Below, piece by piece: positions 53,954 to 63,268 of a DNA stretch of 64,000 nucleotides. The stretch covers positions 1,480,501 to 1,544,500 of the forward strand of contig NZ_CP018866.1 of NCBI RefSeq assembly GCF_002250055.1, in the 5' to 3' direction. Under the pieces are notes generated by a model. It saw nothing but the letters and a program-made list of their open reading frames with translations, was not told the origin of the DNA and did no database searches. The position numbers and the translations under genes are program-made. Origin of the DNA: Sutcliffiella cohnii (GTDB lineage Bacteria; Bacillota; Bacilli; Bacillales; Bacillaceae_I). Position 1 is the first letter of the stretch. Each line of letters begins with the position of its first letter.

Positions 53954-54613
53954 TTATAGGCGATTAAATTCTACTAACTTTTTTTCTTCTGCGTGAAATA
54001 GCTTTTCAACATTTTGATAAAAAAGCTTTTCTCTGACTTCTGCTGGTACTCCACTTATTAAAGCGGTACTATCAATCAAGGCTGAAATAACTTCATCTAG
54101 TAACTCTCCTAAAGGAATATCTGTTTCACTGTTTTTTTCCAATTCTAATACGTGTGCCCATAATTGGTGCACTTTCTCTTCAGAAAAATAGGAGGTTCCA
54201 AAATCTATAAAATCCTTCGGGATGCTTTCTAAAGAAGATAATCCAATCATTTCCTCCTCTTTAGAAAACTTTGTGTAATCCATATCTGGCTGAATGACAA
54301 GTAAAATTCGTCTCTTTCCTACATCTCTAGGAGTTAGAATACTTTCTATGATATTTAGTCTAATAAGCTGATTGATAGCTCTATCTACTTGATTTCTAGA
54401 AAGTTTTACTTCTGTTTCGATTTTGTCTAACGTGTAGTCACACACACCGTAAACATCCCCAGCATTTCTCCAAATACACTTTAAAACCTTTTCTGTACTT
54501 GGTAAAAACGTATACTTATGTCTGAATAAGTACCCCCTTACCGTTTGATCCAGCTTCGTGATGGATGAGAATGTTTGAAACTCCTTTACTGCTTCCTTGT
54601 TTACAATTGTCAT
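53954..54613 (-). CDS. Winged-helix protein of the plasmid-replication/regulator type, copy A
   Basis: 219 aa. FQTFSSITKLDQTVRGYLFR near 11-30 and STEKVLKCIWRNAGDVYG lead into a winged helix (TLDKIETEVKLSRNQVDRAI, NQLIRLNIIES). The C-terminal 90 residues are helical (FSEEKVHQLWAHVLELE). Paralogues are the dead copy just downstream and the larger gene at 58.4-59.2 kb (YQSFQSIEEMDKCVRGFLYI). All three share promoter-proximal sequence with GTAGC after an A tract. Similar Bacillus proteins are annotated only as helix-turn-helix; a DNA-binding regulator of the adjacent McrBC operon, read divergently from here, is plausible but unproven. Confidence 0.65.
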   Translation of the reverse strand: MTIVNKEAVKEFQTFSSITKLDQTVRGYLFRHKYTFLPSTEKVLKCIWRNAGDVYGVCDYTLDKIETEVKLSRNQVDRAINQLIRLNIIESILTPRDVGKRRILLVIQPDMDYTKFSKEEEMIGLSSLESIPKDFIDFGTSYFSEEKVHQLWAHVLELEKNSETDIPLGELLDEVISALIDSTALISGVPAEVREKLFYQNVEKLFHAEEKKLVEFNRL

Positions 54614-54776
54614 TTGTAATTCCTCCTTTTTTATTGTGCCTTCACCCTCTATATAAAGCGGAGGACAAGAAAAGTAGCATCATAGAGAAAAATTTTTAAA
54701 AAGTTTTTTTAAAAACAATAAAATTCCAATAAATGCTATAATAATGGGGTGAATTACTTCTATAATGGAGGTCAAA

Positions 54777-57290
54777 ATGGAAAGTTATGAATCAATTCTA
54801 CTAAAAGATAATTATTTAAACATCGCATATAAAAGATACTTAGCATATAAAGAGACGGAACAATATAATGGTGGAAATAAGATAGAAATATTATCGAATT
54901 TGAATGAGTATTTACGAGAGAAAGAGATTAATCCAGATACGGTCGTTTATATCGTGAAAAGACTACAAAAAGCCAACACGGCTTCCGAATTCTTTGTTCA
55001 TGAGAGCAAAACAGCTGATTTAGTCGAGTTTGCCGAAAATAGCCCAGAGGAAGTTGCCCTTCTATTAAAGGAGCTTTATCAGTTTGGCGGATCGATAGGG
55101 GAAACAATCAATCAGTTCATACGTAAAGGTAAAGACTTTAAAAGCAGTATTTCTTTTGATGCATCGTTGTTCGGATACTTATTAGCTGCTAAAGAGTACG
55201 CCTTATACCCGCTCTATGAAGAGGCTGTATTTAGTTTTATAAAAAATACTTATGGCCTAGCAAGTAAGTCTGGAACGGTTGGGAATAATTACTTAATGTA
55301 TTTAAATGTGTGTACGTTCGTATTAAAACATTTTCAAAAAACTCAATCGGATTTAACGATGTTAGATGTTCAAGATTTTTTCTTATGTCATTCACAATCT
55401 AACAAAATTATTGTGGAAACGTCTGTGGAATATTTACATACCCTGGCTGTAAAGCTAGCCCATTATAAAAAAGATCCAGATGCCATGTTGCGAGATATAT
55501 CAGAAATAGAGAGTGAGACGTTAAAAGGCTTACGGGAACAATACCGTAATGATGAAAAAGTGAACTTAATTAAGTTTAAAGTGTTAGATAGAATATTAGA
55601 GAAAAATTTCATTAGAATAGAAGACTTGGAACAAATCAAGGAAGAAGTGAAGGTGAAATATGAAACGAATATTTTGCAATCGTGGAATAACTTTACGATT
55701 TTGTTCCAAATTTATTATGCTGATAAAAAGCTAAAAGTACGCGAAGAACAAAGAAAAATTCATCAGGCAATACGAGAAATAATAGAGTTCAGAGAGCTTA
55801 CCCTCTGGAAAGATAAAGTATTGAACGGATTCAATTGGAATCAAAACTTTGGTGGATCGAGATGCTGGCTTGCTGTGTTTGAGGAAAAGTATGAAAGTCA
55901 CCGTTTGGCTCCGCAGTTTTTCCTAGCAGTATCAGAAAATGGAGTAGAATATGGGTTAGATTATGGCGATCAGCACGATAAAAAGGGAATGAATGACCTT
56001 GTTGTAGAAACTGGTATCGACGCCTTTCTATATGAAGAATTTTATCGAAAAATGGTTAGTGTTTTAGAGGAAATGAAGGAAGAAACTTATTTAATTGATA
56101 TATCAGAGGAAACATGGATTAGGTTACTACAAGACGAGACAATCTTCAAAGAAACGGATAAGGAATATTTATTAAAAATGTATGAGCTTGGTGGGGAGGC
56201 GACAGCTACTCAGCTAGCAAAAGCGTTAGGGAAACATTATTCTTCCTTTAACCAGCCGGTCGTACAATTGGCTAAAAGGATATTAAAAGATACAGGAAGA
56301 GAAGCAACAATAAGTGATGATGGGAAAGCAAAATATTGGCCAGTGTTATTTGATGGCGAATATACAGATAATGAGCATTTCCTTTGGAGATTAAAGCCTA
56401 ACTTGGAAAAAGCGATTGGAGCTATTGCTGGTCCAACCGTTAAGGAAAACTATACGAAGGAGGATTTCTTTTCCGAAGTATTCATGGACGAGCAACAATA
56501 TGAAACGATGGTTAATCTACTCCGTTATAAGAAAAATATAATTCTACAAGGACCACCAGGTGTTGGAAAAACATTCGTATCAAAACGGCTTGCGTACTCC
56601 TTAATGGGGGAGAAGGATGATACTCGTGTGGAAATGGTACAGTTTCATCAAAACTATTCGTACGAAGATTTTGTCATGGGCTATCGTCCGAAAGAAAACG
56701 GTTTTACTTTAAAGTACGGCATCTTTTACGAGTTTTGTAAAAAGGCAATTGAAAATGAAGAAAAAGATTACTACTTTATCATTGATGAAATAAACCGAGG
56801 AAACTTATCGAAAATTTTCGGTGAGTTACTAATGCTTATCGAACAAGATAAGCGGGATGATTTTGTTTCCATGAGCTATAATGGCGAGAAGTTTACCGTT
56901 CCTAGCAATGTGTACATTATTGGAACGATGAATACAGCTGATCGCTCGCTTGCACAATTGGAAGTAGCGTTACGAAGACGTTTTGCTTTTGTGTCGATAA
57001 CACCGAACTTTAATGCGAAGTGGCGAGAGTTTTTGGAAGGTTCAGGTGTTTCTACTCACATGCTAGACCGAATTCAATATGCAGTGGATAAATGGAACAC
57101 CGTAATCGCCAATGACTATCAACTTGGACAAGGCTATGCGATTGGACATTCCTTTTTCACGAAGAAACCAGACTATTTAACGGAAGAAATCTGGTTTGAA
57201 AACATCATCCAATTTGAAATCACTCCTTTGTTAGAAGAGTATTTTTACGATCGACCCGAAGTAGTAAAAGAATTAATCGAGGGAATGTAA
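54777..57290 (+). CDS. mcrB: McrB-like AAA+ restriction subunit
   Basis: 837 aa from ATG 54777, 8 bases after ATGGAGG; ATG 54765 overlaps that site. The N-terminal 560 residues are helical and unlike E. coli McrB; they probably recognise modified DNA by an unknown fold. The NTPase core has NIILQGPPGVGKTFVSKRLA near 587, FIIDEINRGNLSKIFGELL near 665 and the McrB signature GTMNTADRSLAQLEVALRRR near 716. A winged-helix-like part (ATQLAKALGKHYSSFNQPVV) lies near 470. Together with the next gene it forms a GTP-driven, modification-dependent restriction system. Confidence 0.85.
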   Translation: MESYESILLKDNYLNIAYKRYLAYKETEQYNGGNKIEILSNLNEYLREKEINPDTVVYIVKRLQKANTASEFFVHESKTADLVEFAENSPEEVALLLKELYQFGGSIGETINQFIRKGKDFKSSISFDASLFGYLLAAKEYALYPLYEEAVFSFIKNTYGLASKSGTVGNNYLMYLNVCTFVLKHFQKTQSDLTMLDVQDFFLCHSQSNKIIVETSVEYLHTLAVKLAHYKKDPDAMLRDISEIESETLKGLREQYRNDEKVNLIKFKVLDRILEKNFIRIEDLEQIKEEVKVKYETNILQSWNNFTILFQIYYADKKLKVREEQRKIHQAIREIIEFRELTLWKDKVLNGFNWNQNFGGSRCWLAVFEEKYESHRLAPQFFLAVSENGVEYGLDYGDQHDKKGMNDLVVETGIDAFLYEEFYRKMVSVLEEMKEETYLIDISEETWIRLLQDETIFKETDKEYLLKMYELGGEATATQLAKALGKHYSSFNQPVVQLAKRILKDTGREATISDDGKAKYWPVLFDGEYTDNEHFLWRLKPNLEKAIGAIAGPTVKENYTKEDFFSEVFMDEQQYETMVNLLRYKKNIILQGPPGVGKTFVSKRLAYSLMGEKDDTRVEMVQFHQNYSYEDFVMGYRPKENGFTLKYGIFYEFCKKAIENEEKDYYFIIDEINRGNLSKIFGELLMLIEQDKRDDFVSMSYNGEKFTVPSNVYIIGTMNTADRSLAQLEVALRRRFAFVSITPNFNAKWREFLEGSGVSTHMLDRIQYAVDKWNTVIANDYQLGQGYAIGHSFFTKKPDYLTEEIWFENIIQFEITPLLEEYFYDRPEVVKELIEGM

Positions 57291-57291
57291 G

Positions 57292-58308
57292 ATGGAGTTT
57301 AAAGTTCCCATTCGTAATTTGTTTTGTATACTTAGCTATGTTCATGAAATTCCCGAACTAGTAAAAAGTCTTAACGAAGTCGATGAAGATATTATTACGT
57401 ATGATTTTATCGCCAACGAGTTTTTGAAAGAAGTAGATCGTATCTCACATCGTGGGTTAGTAAAAAGCTACGTTACCCATGTAGAGCCAACTGGTCGGTT
57501 AGGTGGCAGATTGTTGCTTAATGAAAGTATTCCTTATTTTATTGCTAGAAAGCCGTTAGTAGTTTGTGAAAAAGATGAGTACTCAGCCAATGTACTTGAA
57601 AATCAACTATTGAAGGCAACACTAAAAGCTATTTCTTATAACAAGTATGTGAAGGAAGAGACGCGGAAACGAAGCTTTATGATGTTAGACCTATTCCCGG
57701 AAGTTGATGTCCTGCCACTCACAAAAGGAATTTTTAATAGGGTGCACTTTTCGAAACATAACGCCTATTATAAACGGAGCATACACATTGCGAAAATCCT
57801 CCACGAACTAACCTTGTTGTCTCATAAACAAGGGGATTGGAGCTTGTTTAAGGCGGAGTTAGATGAAAAAGCACTCAACCATCTCTTTGAAAAGTTTTTG
57901 TTTCACTTTTACCGTATGGAACAGAACGAATACAAAGTGTCATCGGAGCGCTTCTCTTGGAACCTACAAGGAAATGAAGCGTTGCTGCCAAGTATGGTAA
58001 CCGATGTATCCTTAACACATAAAAACGGCAGAGAAAAAATAATTATCGATGCGAAGTTTTACAAACATATATTCCAAGAACATTTCGGTAAACAAACATT
58101 CCATAGCCATAACATGTACCAACTATTTACTTACCTCATGCACCAACCGCAGGAACTGGATGTAAGGGGCGTTTTGATTTACCCGTTCAATGGCAGGGAT
58201 GTTCAAGAGTCGTTCGTTTGGGATGAACGAATGAAAATAGAAGTGTTGACCTTGAATTTGAATCTGCCTTGGAGAGAGATATATGATAGGGTGATACAGG
58301 TTCTATAA
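57292..58308 (+). CDS. mcrC: McrC endonuclease subunit
   Basis: 338 aa. McrC-like N-terminus IPIRNLFCILSYV-type (VPIRNLFCILSYVHEIPEL at 4-22) and ARKPLVVCEKDEYSANVLEN near 88. The PD-(D/E)xK site is PSMVTDVSL near 233-241 and KIIIDAKFYK near 249-258. McrC is activated by the McrB ring and cleaves between modified sites. Starts 1 base after the mcrB stop region (TAAGATG), so the pair is co-translated. Length is typical of McrC (about 340-350). Confidence 0.88.
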   Translation: MEFKVPIRNLFCILSYVHEIPELVKSLNEVDEDIITYDFIANEFLKEVDRISHRGLVKSYVTHVEPTGRLGGRLLLNESIPYFIARKPLVVCEKDEYSANVLENQLLKATLKAISYNKYVKEETRKRSFMMLDLFPEVDVLPLTKGIFNRVHFSKHNAYYKRSIHIAKILHELTLLSHKQGDWSLFKAELDEKALNHLFEKFLFHFYRMEQNEYKVSSERFSWNLQGNEALLPSMVTDVSLTHKNGREKIIIDAKFYKHIFQEHFGKQTFHSHNMYQLFTYLMHQPQELDVRGVLIYPFNGRDVQESFVWDERMKIEVLTLNLNLPWREIYDRVIQVL

Positions 58309-58344
58309 AATTACCCCACAGTTAACGGCAAAAGGGTGGTTTTT
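58308..58344 (+). terminator. Terminator after mcrC
   Basis: AAATTACCC pairs with GGGTGGTTT (two G-T pairs) around a loop, followed by a T run ending TTTTATTT. It probably also serves the convergent winged-helix gene. Confidence 0.6.
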
Positions 58345-58351
58345 TATTTAT

Positions 58352-59185
58352 CTACTCCGGTTGTGCTTTTTCGAATTCGGCAATAAAATCATACATCAAA
58401 TGTCTATTCTCCCGGCGCTTTTCAACAATGAAGTTTTCGTGTAAAACTCTGTAAAAGTAGCCTTCGAACGTAGAACGGATTTTTTTCATTTTTTTCATGA
58501 ACATCGATTGTTTAAAGGAACTAACAACTACGTGCATTAATTCTTCTAAAGGACGATTGAAATTGATTTTATTATAGGCAATTAATACTCGTTTCCATAG
58601 CTTATAAATTTCGATAGCACTAAAAAATGGATCGGCAGCTTGAATGAAATTTTGATGAATAGTGTCTGGTAGAAAACTAGAATCAATGAGTACTAAATTC
58701 TCTTTTTCAGGATGGGCATTTTTGTCGTCCTTTACGTCATTACGATTTGTATTCTCACAGAGTGATTGATGTTTTTCTCTTTGTTTGATAGGAGTGTCAT
58801 CTAGTGTGACAGGCTGGGATGACACTGTATTTTTTAACTCGTCAATAGGTTGATGTGACTGAATAATAAGGAGGTTTACCCCTTGTTTTCCATTTTTTCT
58901 TGCCGTATGTACTCGTTTTAAAATATGTAGTTCTTCTAATTTATTGATTGCACGAATAACCGTTCTTTTACTCACACCTACAAATTGTGCAATTGTATCA
59001 TTTTTCGCAAACGAAACACCTGGAACTTTTACAGAATGGCGCCAAATGAATTTTAAAACGCTGATCGTTCCTTCTGATAACTCACCTTTATGTATGTATA
59101 AAAATCCACGGACACACTTGTCCATTTCTTCTATCGACTGAAAAGATTGATAAGATTGAATCATTTCGTAACTGAACTTTTCCAC
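58352..59185 (-). CDS. Winged-helix protein of the same family, copy B (longer)
   Basis: 277 aa from GTG 59185 with TAGGAGAGAG upstream. EMIQSYQSFQSIEEMDKCVR and EGTISVLKFIWRHSVKVPG correspond to copy A; the winged helix is NDTIAQFVGVSKRTVIRAIN then KLEELHILKRV. Residues 125-165 are a polar linker (KQREKHQSLCENTNRNDVKD), and the C-terminal part adds a basic helical domain (FKQSMFMKKMKKIRSTFEGY). The family resembles replication-type initiators or regulators in Bacillus. It faces mcrC and shares a terminator with it. Confidence 0.65.
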   Translation of the reverse strand: MEKFSYEMIQSYQSFQSIEEMDKCVRGFLYIHKGELSEGTISVLKFIWRHSVKVPGVSFAKNDTIAQFVGVSKRTVIRAINKLEELHILKRVHTARKNGKQGVNLLIIQSHQPIDELKNTVSSQPVTLDDTPIKQREKHQSLCENTNRNDVKDDKNAHPEKENLVLIDSSFLPDTIHQNFIQAADPFFSAIEIYKLWKRVLIAYNKINFNRPLEELMHVVVSSFKQSMFMKKMKKIRSTFEGYFYRVLHENFIVEKRRENRHLMYDFIAEFEKAQPE

Positions 59186-59295
59186 GTTAAACTCTCTCCT
59201 ATACTAATGTTTTCATCTTATTAATAAAGAGAAAGAGTGAAAAAGTAGCGTCTTGTAAAAAAATTTAACTATAGAGTGGGATAATTAGCTCTTGT

Positions 59296-60171
59296 CTAAT
59301 GTGAAACATTACAGTATTGCTTTAATAGTGCTAAAAGGTTTTTAGCAGGTGTAGAAAGATAATGGTTTTCAAGCCAAATAGCTCCTAAAGAAGATCTCAG
59401 ATCAGCGTTATCGATTGGTATCGAGTAGAGAGCTTTGTCCTTATAGACATCTAAAACAGATTTTGGAACAATTGTTGCCCCTATTCCACCATTAACTAAG
59501 TCCATTAACGTATTCATATCGGAGCATTCCGCTATTTTGTTTAGTTGGAGGTTTTGCCTTGTAAATGCTTCAAGAATTGTACTATAAATACCTAAACCTT
59601 CTGTACTTGGAATGATAAGAGGGGTATGAGAAATTTCCTCTAATGAAATAGTGTGTATTTTCTTGTAGGTTACGAAAAAAAATGGCTCGTTCATGAGGTG
59701 ATGGTAAGTCAATCCACGATATTCCAGTGGAAGGCGTACAAATGCAAGTTCAATCGCCCTTGTTTTTATCATTTCTGCTAAATAAAAAGAGTCATTTTGA
59801 ACAATTTTTAACGAAACTTTAGGGTGCTTTTCGTGGAAGGTTTGGAGCACTTCGGAAAAACCTGATAAGGATAGGGTGTTAATTCCTACTGCCAATACAC
59901 CTCTTTTTCCCTCCTCTGTTTCTTGTAATTCATTTTTTATTTCTTCTACACTATTCACCAAATGTAATGCTTTTTCGTAGAGTACTTTACCTTTATCCGT
60001 CAATACCATACTCTTCCCACTTCGTTCAAACAATTTAACACCAAGCTCAGTTTCTAATTGTTTTAACTGCATGCTAAGAGGTGGTTGTGACATATGTAAC
60101 CTAGTGGCAGCGGCTGTTATATTTTTTGCTTCGGCTATTGCTATAAAATACTTTAATCGTTTTATGTCCAT
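59296..60171 (-). CDS. LysR-family transcriptional regulator
   Basis: 291 aa from ATG 60171, which follows AAGGAG by 6 bases. N-terminal winged HTH MDIKRLKYFIAIAEAKNITA, AATRLHMSQPPLSMQLKQLE, LGVKLFERSGKSMVLTDKGK; the rest is a LysR substrate-binding domain with GVLAVGINTLSLSGFSEVL near 91. Typical length for CynR/GltC-like LysR proteins. No divergent target gene is obvious: hpt is the nearest, 280 bases away. The effector is unknown. Confidence 0.88.
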   Translation of the reverse strand: MDIKRLKYFIAIAEAKNITAAATRLHMSQPPLSMQLKQLETELGVKLFERSGKSMVLTDKGKVLYEKALHLVNSVEEIKNELQETEEGKRGVLAVGINTLSLSGFSEVLQTFHEKHPKVSLKIVQNDSFYLAEMIKTRAIELAFVRLPLEYRGLTYHHLMNEPFFFVTYKKIHTISLEEISHTPLIIPSTEGLGIYSTILEAFTRQNLQLNKIAECSDMNTLMDLVNGGIGATIVPKSVLDVYKDKALYSIPIDNADLRSSLGAIWLENHYLSTPAKNLLALLKQYCNVSH

Positions 60172-60453
60172 CGATATCTCCTTGTATATAAAAAACATAT
60201 AGTTTCTATATGAATTATATATTTTTCGTATAGGTAAGTCTATGTTATGATTATTTTCATAATTTGTGATTAATATAGAGCGTTTTTTATAATAGTATGA
60301 TACGAAGCTGGAGTGGAAGGGTTTGCTAGTATCATTTCAAATATCACAGTGACCTATTTCAATATAGTTAATGTGCGATTCTGTTTATGAGTATATTCAG
60401 TATTTTAAAGGAAACTCAAAAACAATAAAAACTGTCTAGGAAGGGTAGAAACG

Positions 60454-60978
60454 ATGAAAGAAAATATTTTGTATAATAAAGAAATGATAGAAGAGAAAGT
60501 AAAAGAGCTAGGTGCAACGATATCGAGTGATTATCAAGGGGAGGACAAAAATCTCCTTGTTATTTCGTTATTAAGAGGAAGCTTTATTTTCACAGCAGAC
60601 CTTGTCCGACACATAACAGTACCAGTTAGAATTGAATTTATGGAAACTTCCAGTTACGGACATGGAAAAGAAAGTACCGGAAAAGTAGAAATAGTTTCTG
60701 GTTTAACGATGGATATTTCCGATTATGACGTCTTAATCGTAGACGATATTTTAGATTCAGGAAATACGATGAAAACAGTCTATGATTCCCTAAAGGAAAG
60801 AAACCCGAAAAGTCTTAAGACATGTACACTACTTGATAAACCATCACGTAGACAAGTTGAGATTGAAGTAGATTATAAAGGGTTTGTTATTGAAGATAGG
60901 TTTATAGCAGGATATGGGCTGAACTATGGTCACCATTACCGTAATACACCATATATTTTTGAAGTAATTGAGGATTAA
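60454..60978 (+). CDS. hpt: Hypoxanthine phosphoribosyltransferase
   Basis: 174 aa. The PRPP-binding motif VLIVDDILDSGNT is near residues 92-105; VISLLRGSFIFTADLVRH near 32-49 and FVIEDRFIAGYGLNYGHHYR near 142-161 match the flexible loop and base site of HGPRT. It converts hypoxanthine or guanine plus PRPP to IMP or GMP in purine salvage. Size is normal (about 180 aa). AGGAAGGG precedes the ATG. It is probably a second copy, since the main hpt of Bacillus lies beside tilS and ftsH; the neighbours here do not match that locus. Confidence 0.87.
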   Translation: MKENILYNKEMIEEKVKELGATISSDYQGEDKNLLVISLLRGSFIFTADLVRHITVPVRIEFMETSSYGHGKESTGKVEIVSGLTMDISDYDVLIVDDILDSGNTMKTVYDSLKERNPKSLKTCTLLDKPSRRQVEIEVDYKGFVIEDRFIAGYGLNYGHHYRNTPYIFEVIED

Positions 60979-61134
60979 TTTTTAGTGCTAGTTGGTTTCC
61001 TCCTTGAACTTTAGCTTTTTCAATTGAAGAATATATATGAGGCGGTCACATTTAAAGTGATCGTCTTTTTTTCGTATTTGACCCATACTCGGCAACTGAT
61101 ATTTTCTTCAATAGTAGGATTCATCAATTATTTT

Positions 61135-61190
61135 TATAACTGTTCGGCTGACAAATATTTAGTGAATATATTTCAATCCGAACAGTTATA
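61135..61190 (+). promoter_or_regulatory. 13-bp inverted repeat before the MarR gene (candidate operator pair or large hairpin)
   Basis: TATAACTGTTCGG (61135-61147) is exactly inverted as CCGAACAGTTATA (61178-61190), 30 bases apart, 46 bases before the MarR start. The long perfect arms suggest two bound repressor dimers or a transcript hairpin. Confidence 0.6.
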
Positions 61191-61235
61191 CTACACTTGT
61201 AAATACAATTGTAGATACAAGTGAGGTTGAGGTAG

Positions 61236-61733
61236 ATGAATGTTTTGTATAAACAAAATATGCTTCTTGTTGTAAGGGCGTTATATTTTTGTATGGAGCG
61301 AAATTGGGCGGAATTAGAGAGAGAATTTAACCTTACACCTGCCCAGCAACATATTTTATTTTTACTTTCTTCCAATCAATATGAATTAACCCCTACTGAA
61401 ATTAGTGAATTAGGTTGTTGGCATATTTCAACGGTCACAAGGTTGCTGAAGCCGTTAAAGGTGAACGGTTATGTAAAGGTGGTAACGGACAAAGTGCAGC
61501 GAAGGTTTAAAAAAGTAACTATTACAGATAAAGGGAAAACGGTCCTTATTGAATTGATGGATGCGTTCAAAGAAATGGAGCATATGCCGTTTGATATGAA
61601 TCAAATTAGTGAGAACGAACTAGACCAATTTATTCAATACGGACAGAAACTGTTAGGTAGTCATAAAGGCAATGAATTTTTACAAAAGTTATTTAATGCT
61701 CGAGTGGAGAACTTCGATTATTCAGGAACATAG
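61236..61733 (+). CDS. MarR-family transcriptional regulator
   Basis: 165 aa. MarR winged helix: LTPAQQHILFLLSSNQYELT, PTEISELGCWHISTVTRLLK and LKVNGYVKVVTDKVQRRFKK VTI-type wing, with helical dimer ends. It resembles the Hpr/ScoC branch in having NLTPAQQHILFLL and GCWHISTVTR; Hpr proteins of Bacillus start YKQNMLLVVRALYFCMERNW as here. It may control protease or sporulation genes. It stands behind a 13-bp inverted repeat and before a membrane protein gene 34 bases downstream. Confidence 0.85.
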   Translation: MNVLYKQNMLLVVRALYFCMERNWAELEREFNLTPAQQHILFLLSSNQYELTPTEISELGCWHISTVTRLLKPLKVNGYVKVVTDKVQRRFKKVTITDKGKTVLIELMDAFKEMEHMPFDMNQISENELDQFIQYGQKLLGSHKGNEFLQKLFNARVENFDYSGT

Positions 61734-61767
61734 AAAAAAGAAACGTAAGGTAGGAGGGTAACATGTA

Positions 61768-62334
61768 ATGGAATACTATGACTATTGGGCTAGAATTTAT
61801 GACAGTAACAAACAATCAACGACACTTATTCATTCATATTGGTCCGAATACTCCCATTTCGGGACGTGGCAATTTTGGGTTGTTGTATGCTTAATGATAC
61901 TTCCTCTATTTATTCTTATATTTCTCGTGGATCGACAACGTATATTTGAGGTATTCTTTTTTGGTTTTACCGTACATGTACTCTGGACGTATATTGATAT
62001 TGCTTTAGCCAATCACAATAAACTTGTACACCCATATTTTCTCAGTCCTCAACTCCCGTATGCCCTCAGTATAACTACATCCGCCATTCCTGTTGCCTTC
62101 CTTCTCGTTTATCAATATTGTACGAATAAAGGTAAAAGCTTCTTCGTTTATATAGTTGTGATAAGCGCGCTGCTCGCCTTTGGGTTTGGTACGATAGAAA
62201 AATTAACTGGTTTCCTTGTTTTAAACAATGGGATGAATCAGTTATACTTATTTTTCATTGATATCGTAGTCGCAACAGTTGCATATTTCTTTACTCATAT
62301 GATCAAAAACTTCGCCAATTGGGGGAACCACTAG
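61768..62334 (+). CDS. Five-segment membrane protein of unknown function (CBO0543-like)
   Basis: 188 aa with hydrophobic segments near 33-55, 60-78, 90-112, 122-142 and 150-175. The first contains WQFWVVVCLMILPLFILIFL and is followed by VDRQRIFEVFFFGFTVHVLW, a layout common in a small Bacillus/Clostridium membrane family I know as CBO0543. No catalytic motif seen. It follows the MarR gene at short distance in the same direction and may be its target. TAGGAGGG lies before ATG 61768. Confidence 0.6.
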   Translation: MEYYDYWARIYDSNKQSTTLIHSYWSEYSHFGTWQFWVVVCLMILPLFILIFLVDRQRIFEVFFFGFTVHVLWTYIDIALANHNKLVHPYFLSPQLPYALSITTSAIPVAFLLVYQYCTNKGKSFFVYIVVISALLAFGFGTIEKLTGFLVLNNGMNQLYLFFIDIVVATVAYFFTHMIKNFANWGNH

Positions 62335-62349
62335 TAAACACCGATTAGT

Positions 62350-62422
62350 AGACGGAGGGACTGTATATTTTTAACGTAAAAACAAAAAAAGTGTGTGTAA
62401 CTTTCATGGTCTATGTCTATTA
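62350..62422 (+). repeat. Strongly decayed copy of the dispersed palindromic element (doubtful)
   Basis: GAGGGACTGTATATTTTTAA, then AAAAAAAGTGTGTGTAACTT, then TCATGGTCTATGTC. The order of half-motifs follows the family but the outer arms no longer pair well. Confidence 0.35.
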
Positions 62423-62625
62423 ATGAGACGGTCAAAATGATTGTCTTTTTTCCTATTTAGCCCAAATTCGGTAACAAATATTTGAAATTAATAACGGAAC
62501 GGAAACTAAGCTCAAACAGAATAATTAATTGCTAAAAAATGTTATAATATTCGTGATATTATGGTAAAGACATATAGAAACTACTCTAAATTTGAATTGA
62601 AGTAACTAAAAGGGGAGGTCACAGC

Positions 62626-63003
62626 ATGGGAAAACAGAAGAAATGGCTTTATATAGTTGTTGGATTATTGCTTGTTACAGTGTTCTTTCTCTATATAAAT
62701 AATAAGGACGAAAACCATATAGTAAATCATCATGCATTTGGATCCTTCTATATAGAGGAAAAAGACTACCACATTGAACCAGGTGAATATATGGAGATGT
62801 GGATAGATGGCTATAACGACGCGGAAAAGGAAGAGAATAGAGTATATTTCAGAGTGTACATCAAGGACGCTAATGTATTTAACCTTATCGAAAAAGAGAA
62901 AGTGTACTTCTTAACTTTCTCCAACGAAGATGATCTAAACCGTTACTATTTAGACCAAATTTCCCCACCGGGTGGAGAGAACTTAACGGGGGAAGGAAGA
63001 TAA
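62626..63003 (+). CDS. Small membrane-anchored hypothetical protein
   Basis: 125 aa. One N-terminal membrane segment (WLYIVVGLLLVTVFFLYI, residues 7-24) after a KQKK stretch places the rest outside the cell. The outer part is acidic with YIEEKDYHIEPGEYMEMWID and VYFLTFSNEDDLNRYYLDQI. No recognised family. AAAGGGGAGG precedes the ATG at good distance, and the composition is coding-like, so it is a real gene. Confidence 0.65.
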   Translation: MGKQKKWLYIVVGLLLVTVFFLYINNKDENHIVNHHAFGSFYIEEKDYHIEPGEYMEMWIDGYNDAEKEENRVYFRVYIKDANVFNLIEKEKVYFLTFSNEDDLNRYYLDQISPPGGENLTGEGR

Positions 63004-63136
63004 GGGAAAGATTCCCCAAGTTGCCTCCCTTTTGGTCTTTTCTTTTTCCTAAATTTATATAACGTATTATTACACATAAAAGTCACAATTCACTTCTCAA
63101 AGTGAATATTTAGGATAGATTAAGTAGTTGATAATA

Positions 63137-63181
63137 AAAGGACCACACCTATGAGACATATCTAAAAGGTGCGGTCCTTAA
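63137..63181 (+). terminator. Hairpin terminator between convergent genes
   Basis: AAAGGACCACACCT pairs with AGGTGCGGTCCTT with one mismatch; an A tract and T-rich flank allow use from both sides. Confidence 0.65.
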
Positions 63182-63268
63182 TTTAATTTCTTCTTCATCT
63201 AACGCAAGTTTGTTGAAGAAGGTAACCTCCATTCCTATCACTCATAATCGTAGTTTACCATGTGTTGA

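Noticed and set aside
60172..60453. Purine riboswitch before hpt
   Set aside because: I could not find the conserved three-way junction sequence or paired loops of the guanine/adenine aptamer in this leader.
61024..61224. 66-codon open frame between hpt and the MarR gene
   Set aside because: It spans the inverted repeat and a GCGGTCAC...GTGATCGTC hairpin-like stretch, lacks a ribosome binding site and has no coding character.
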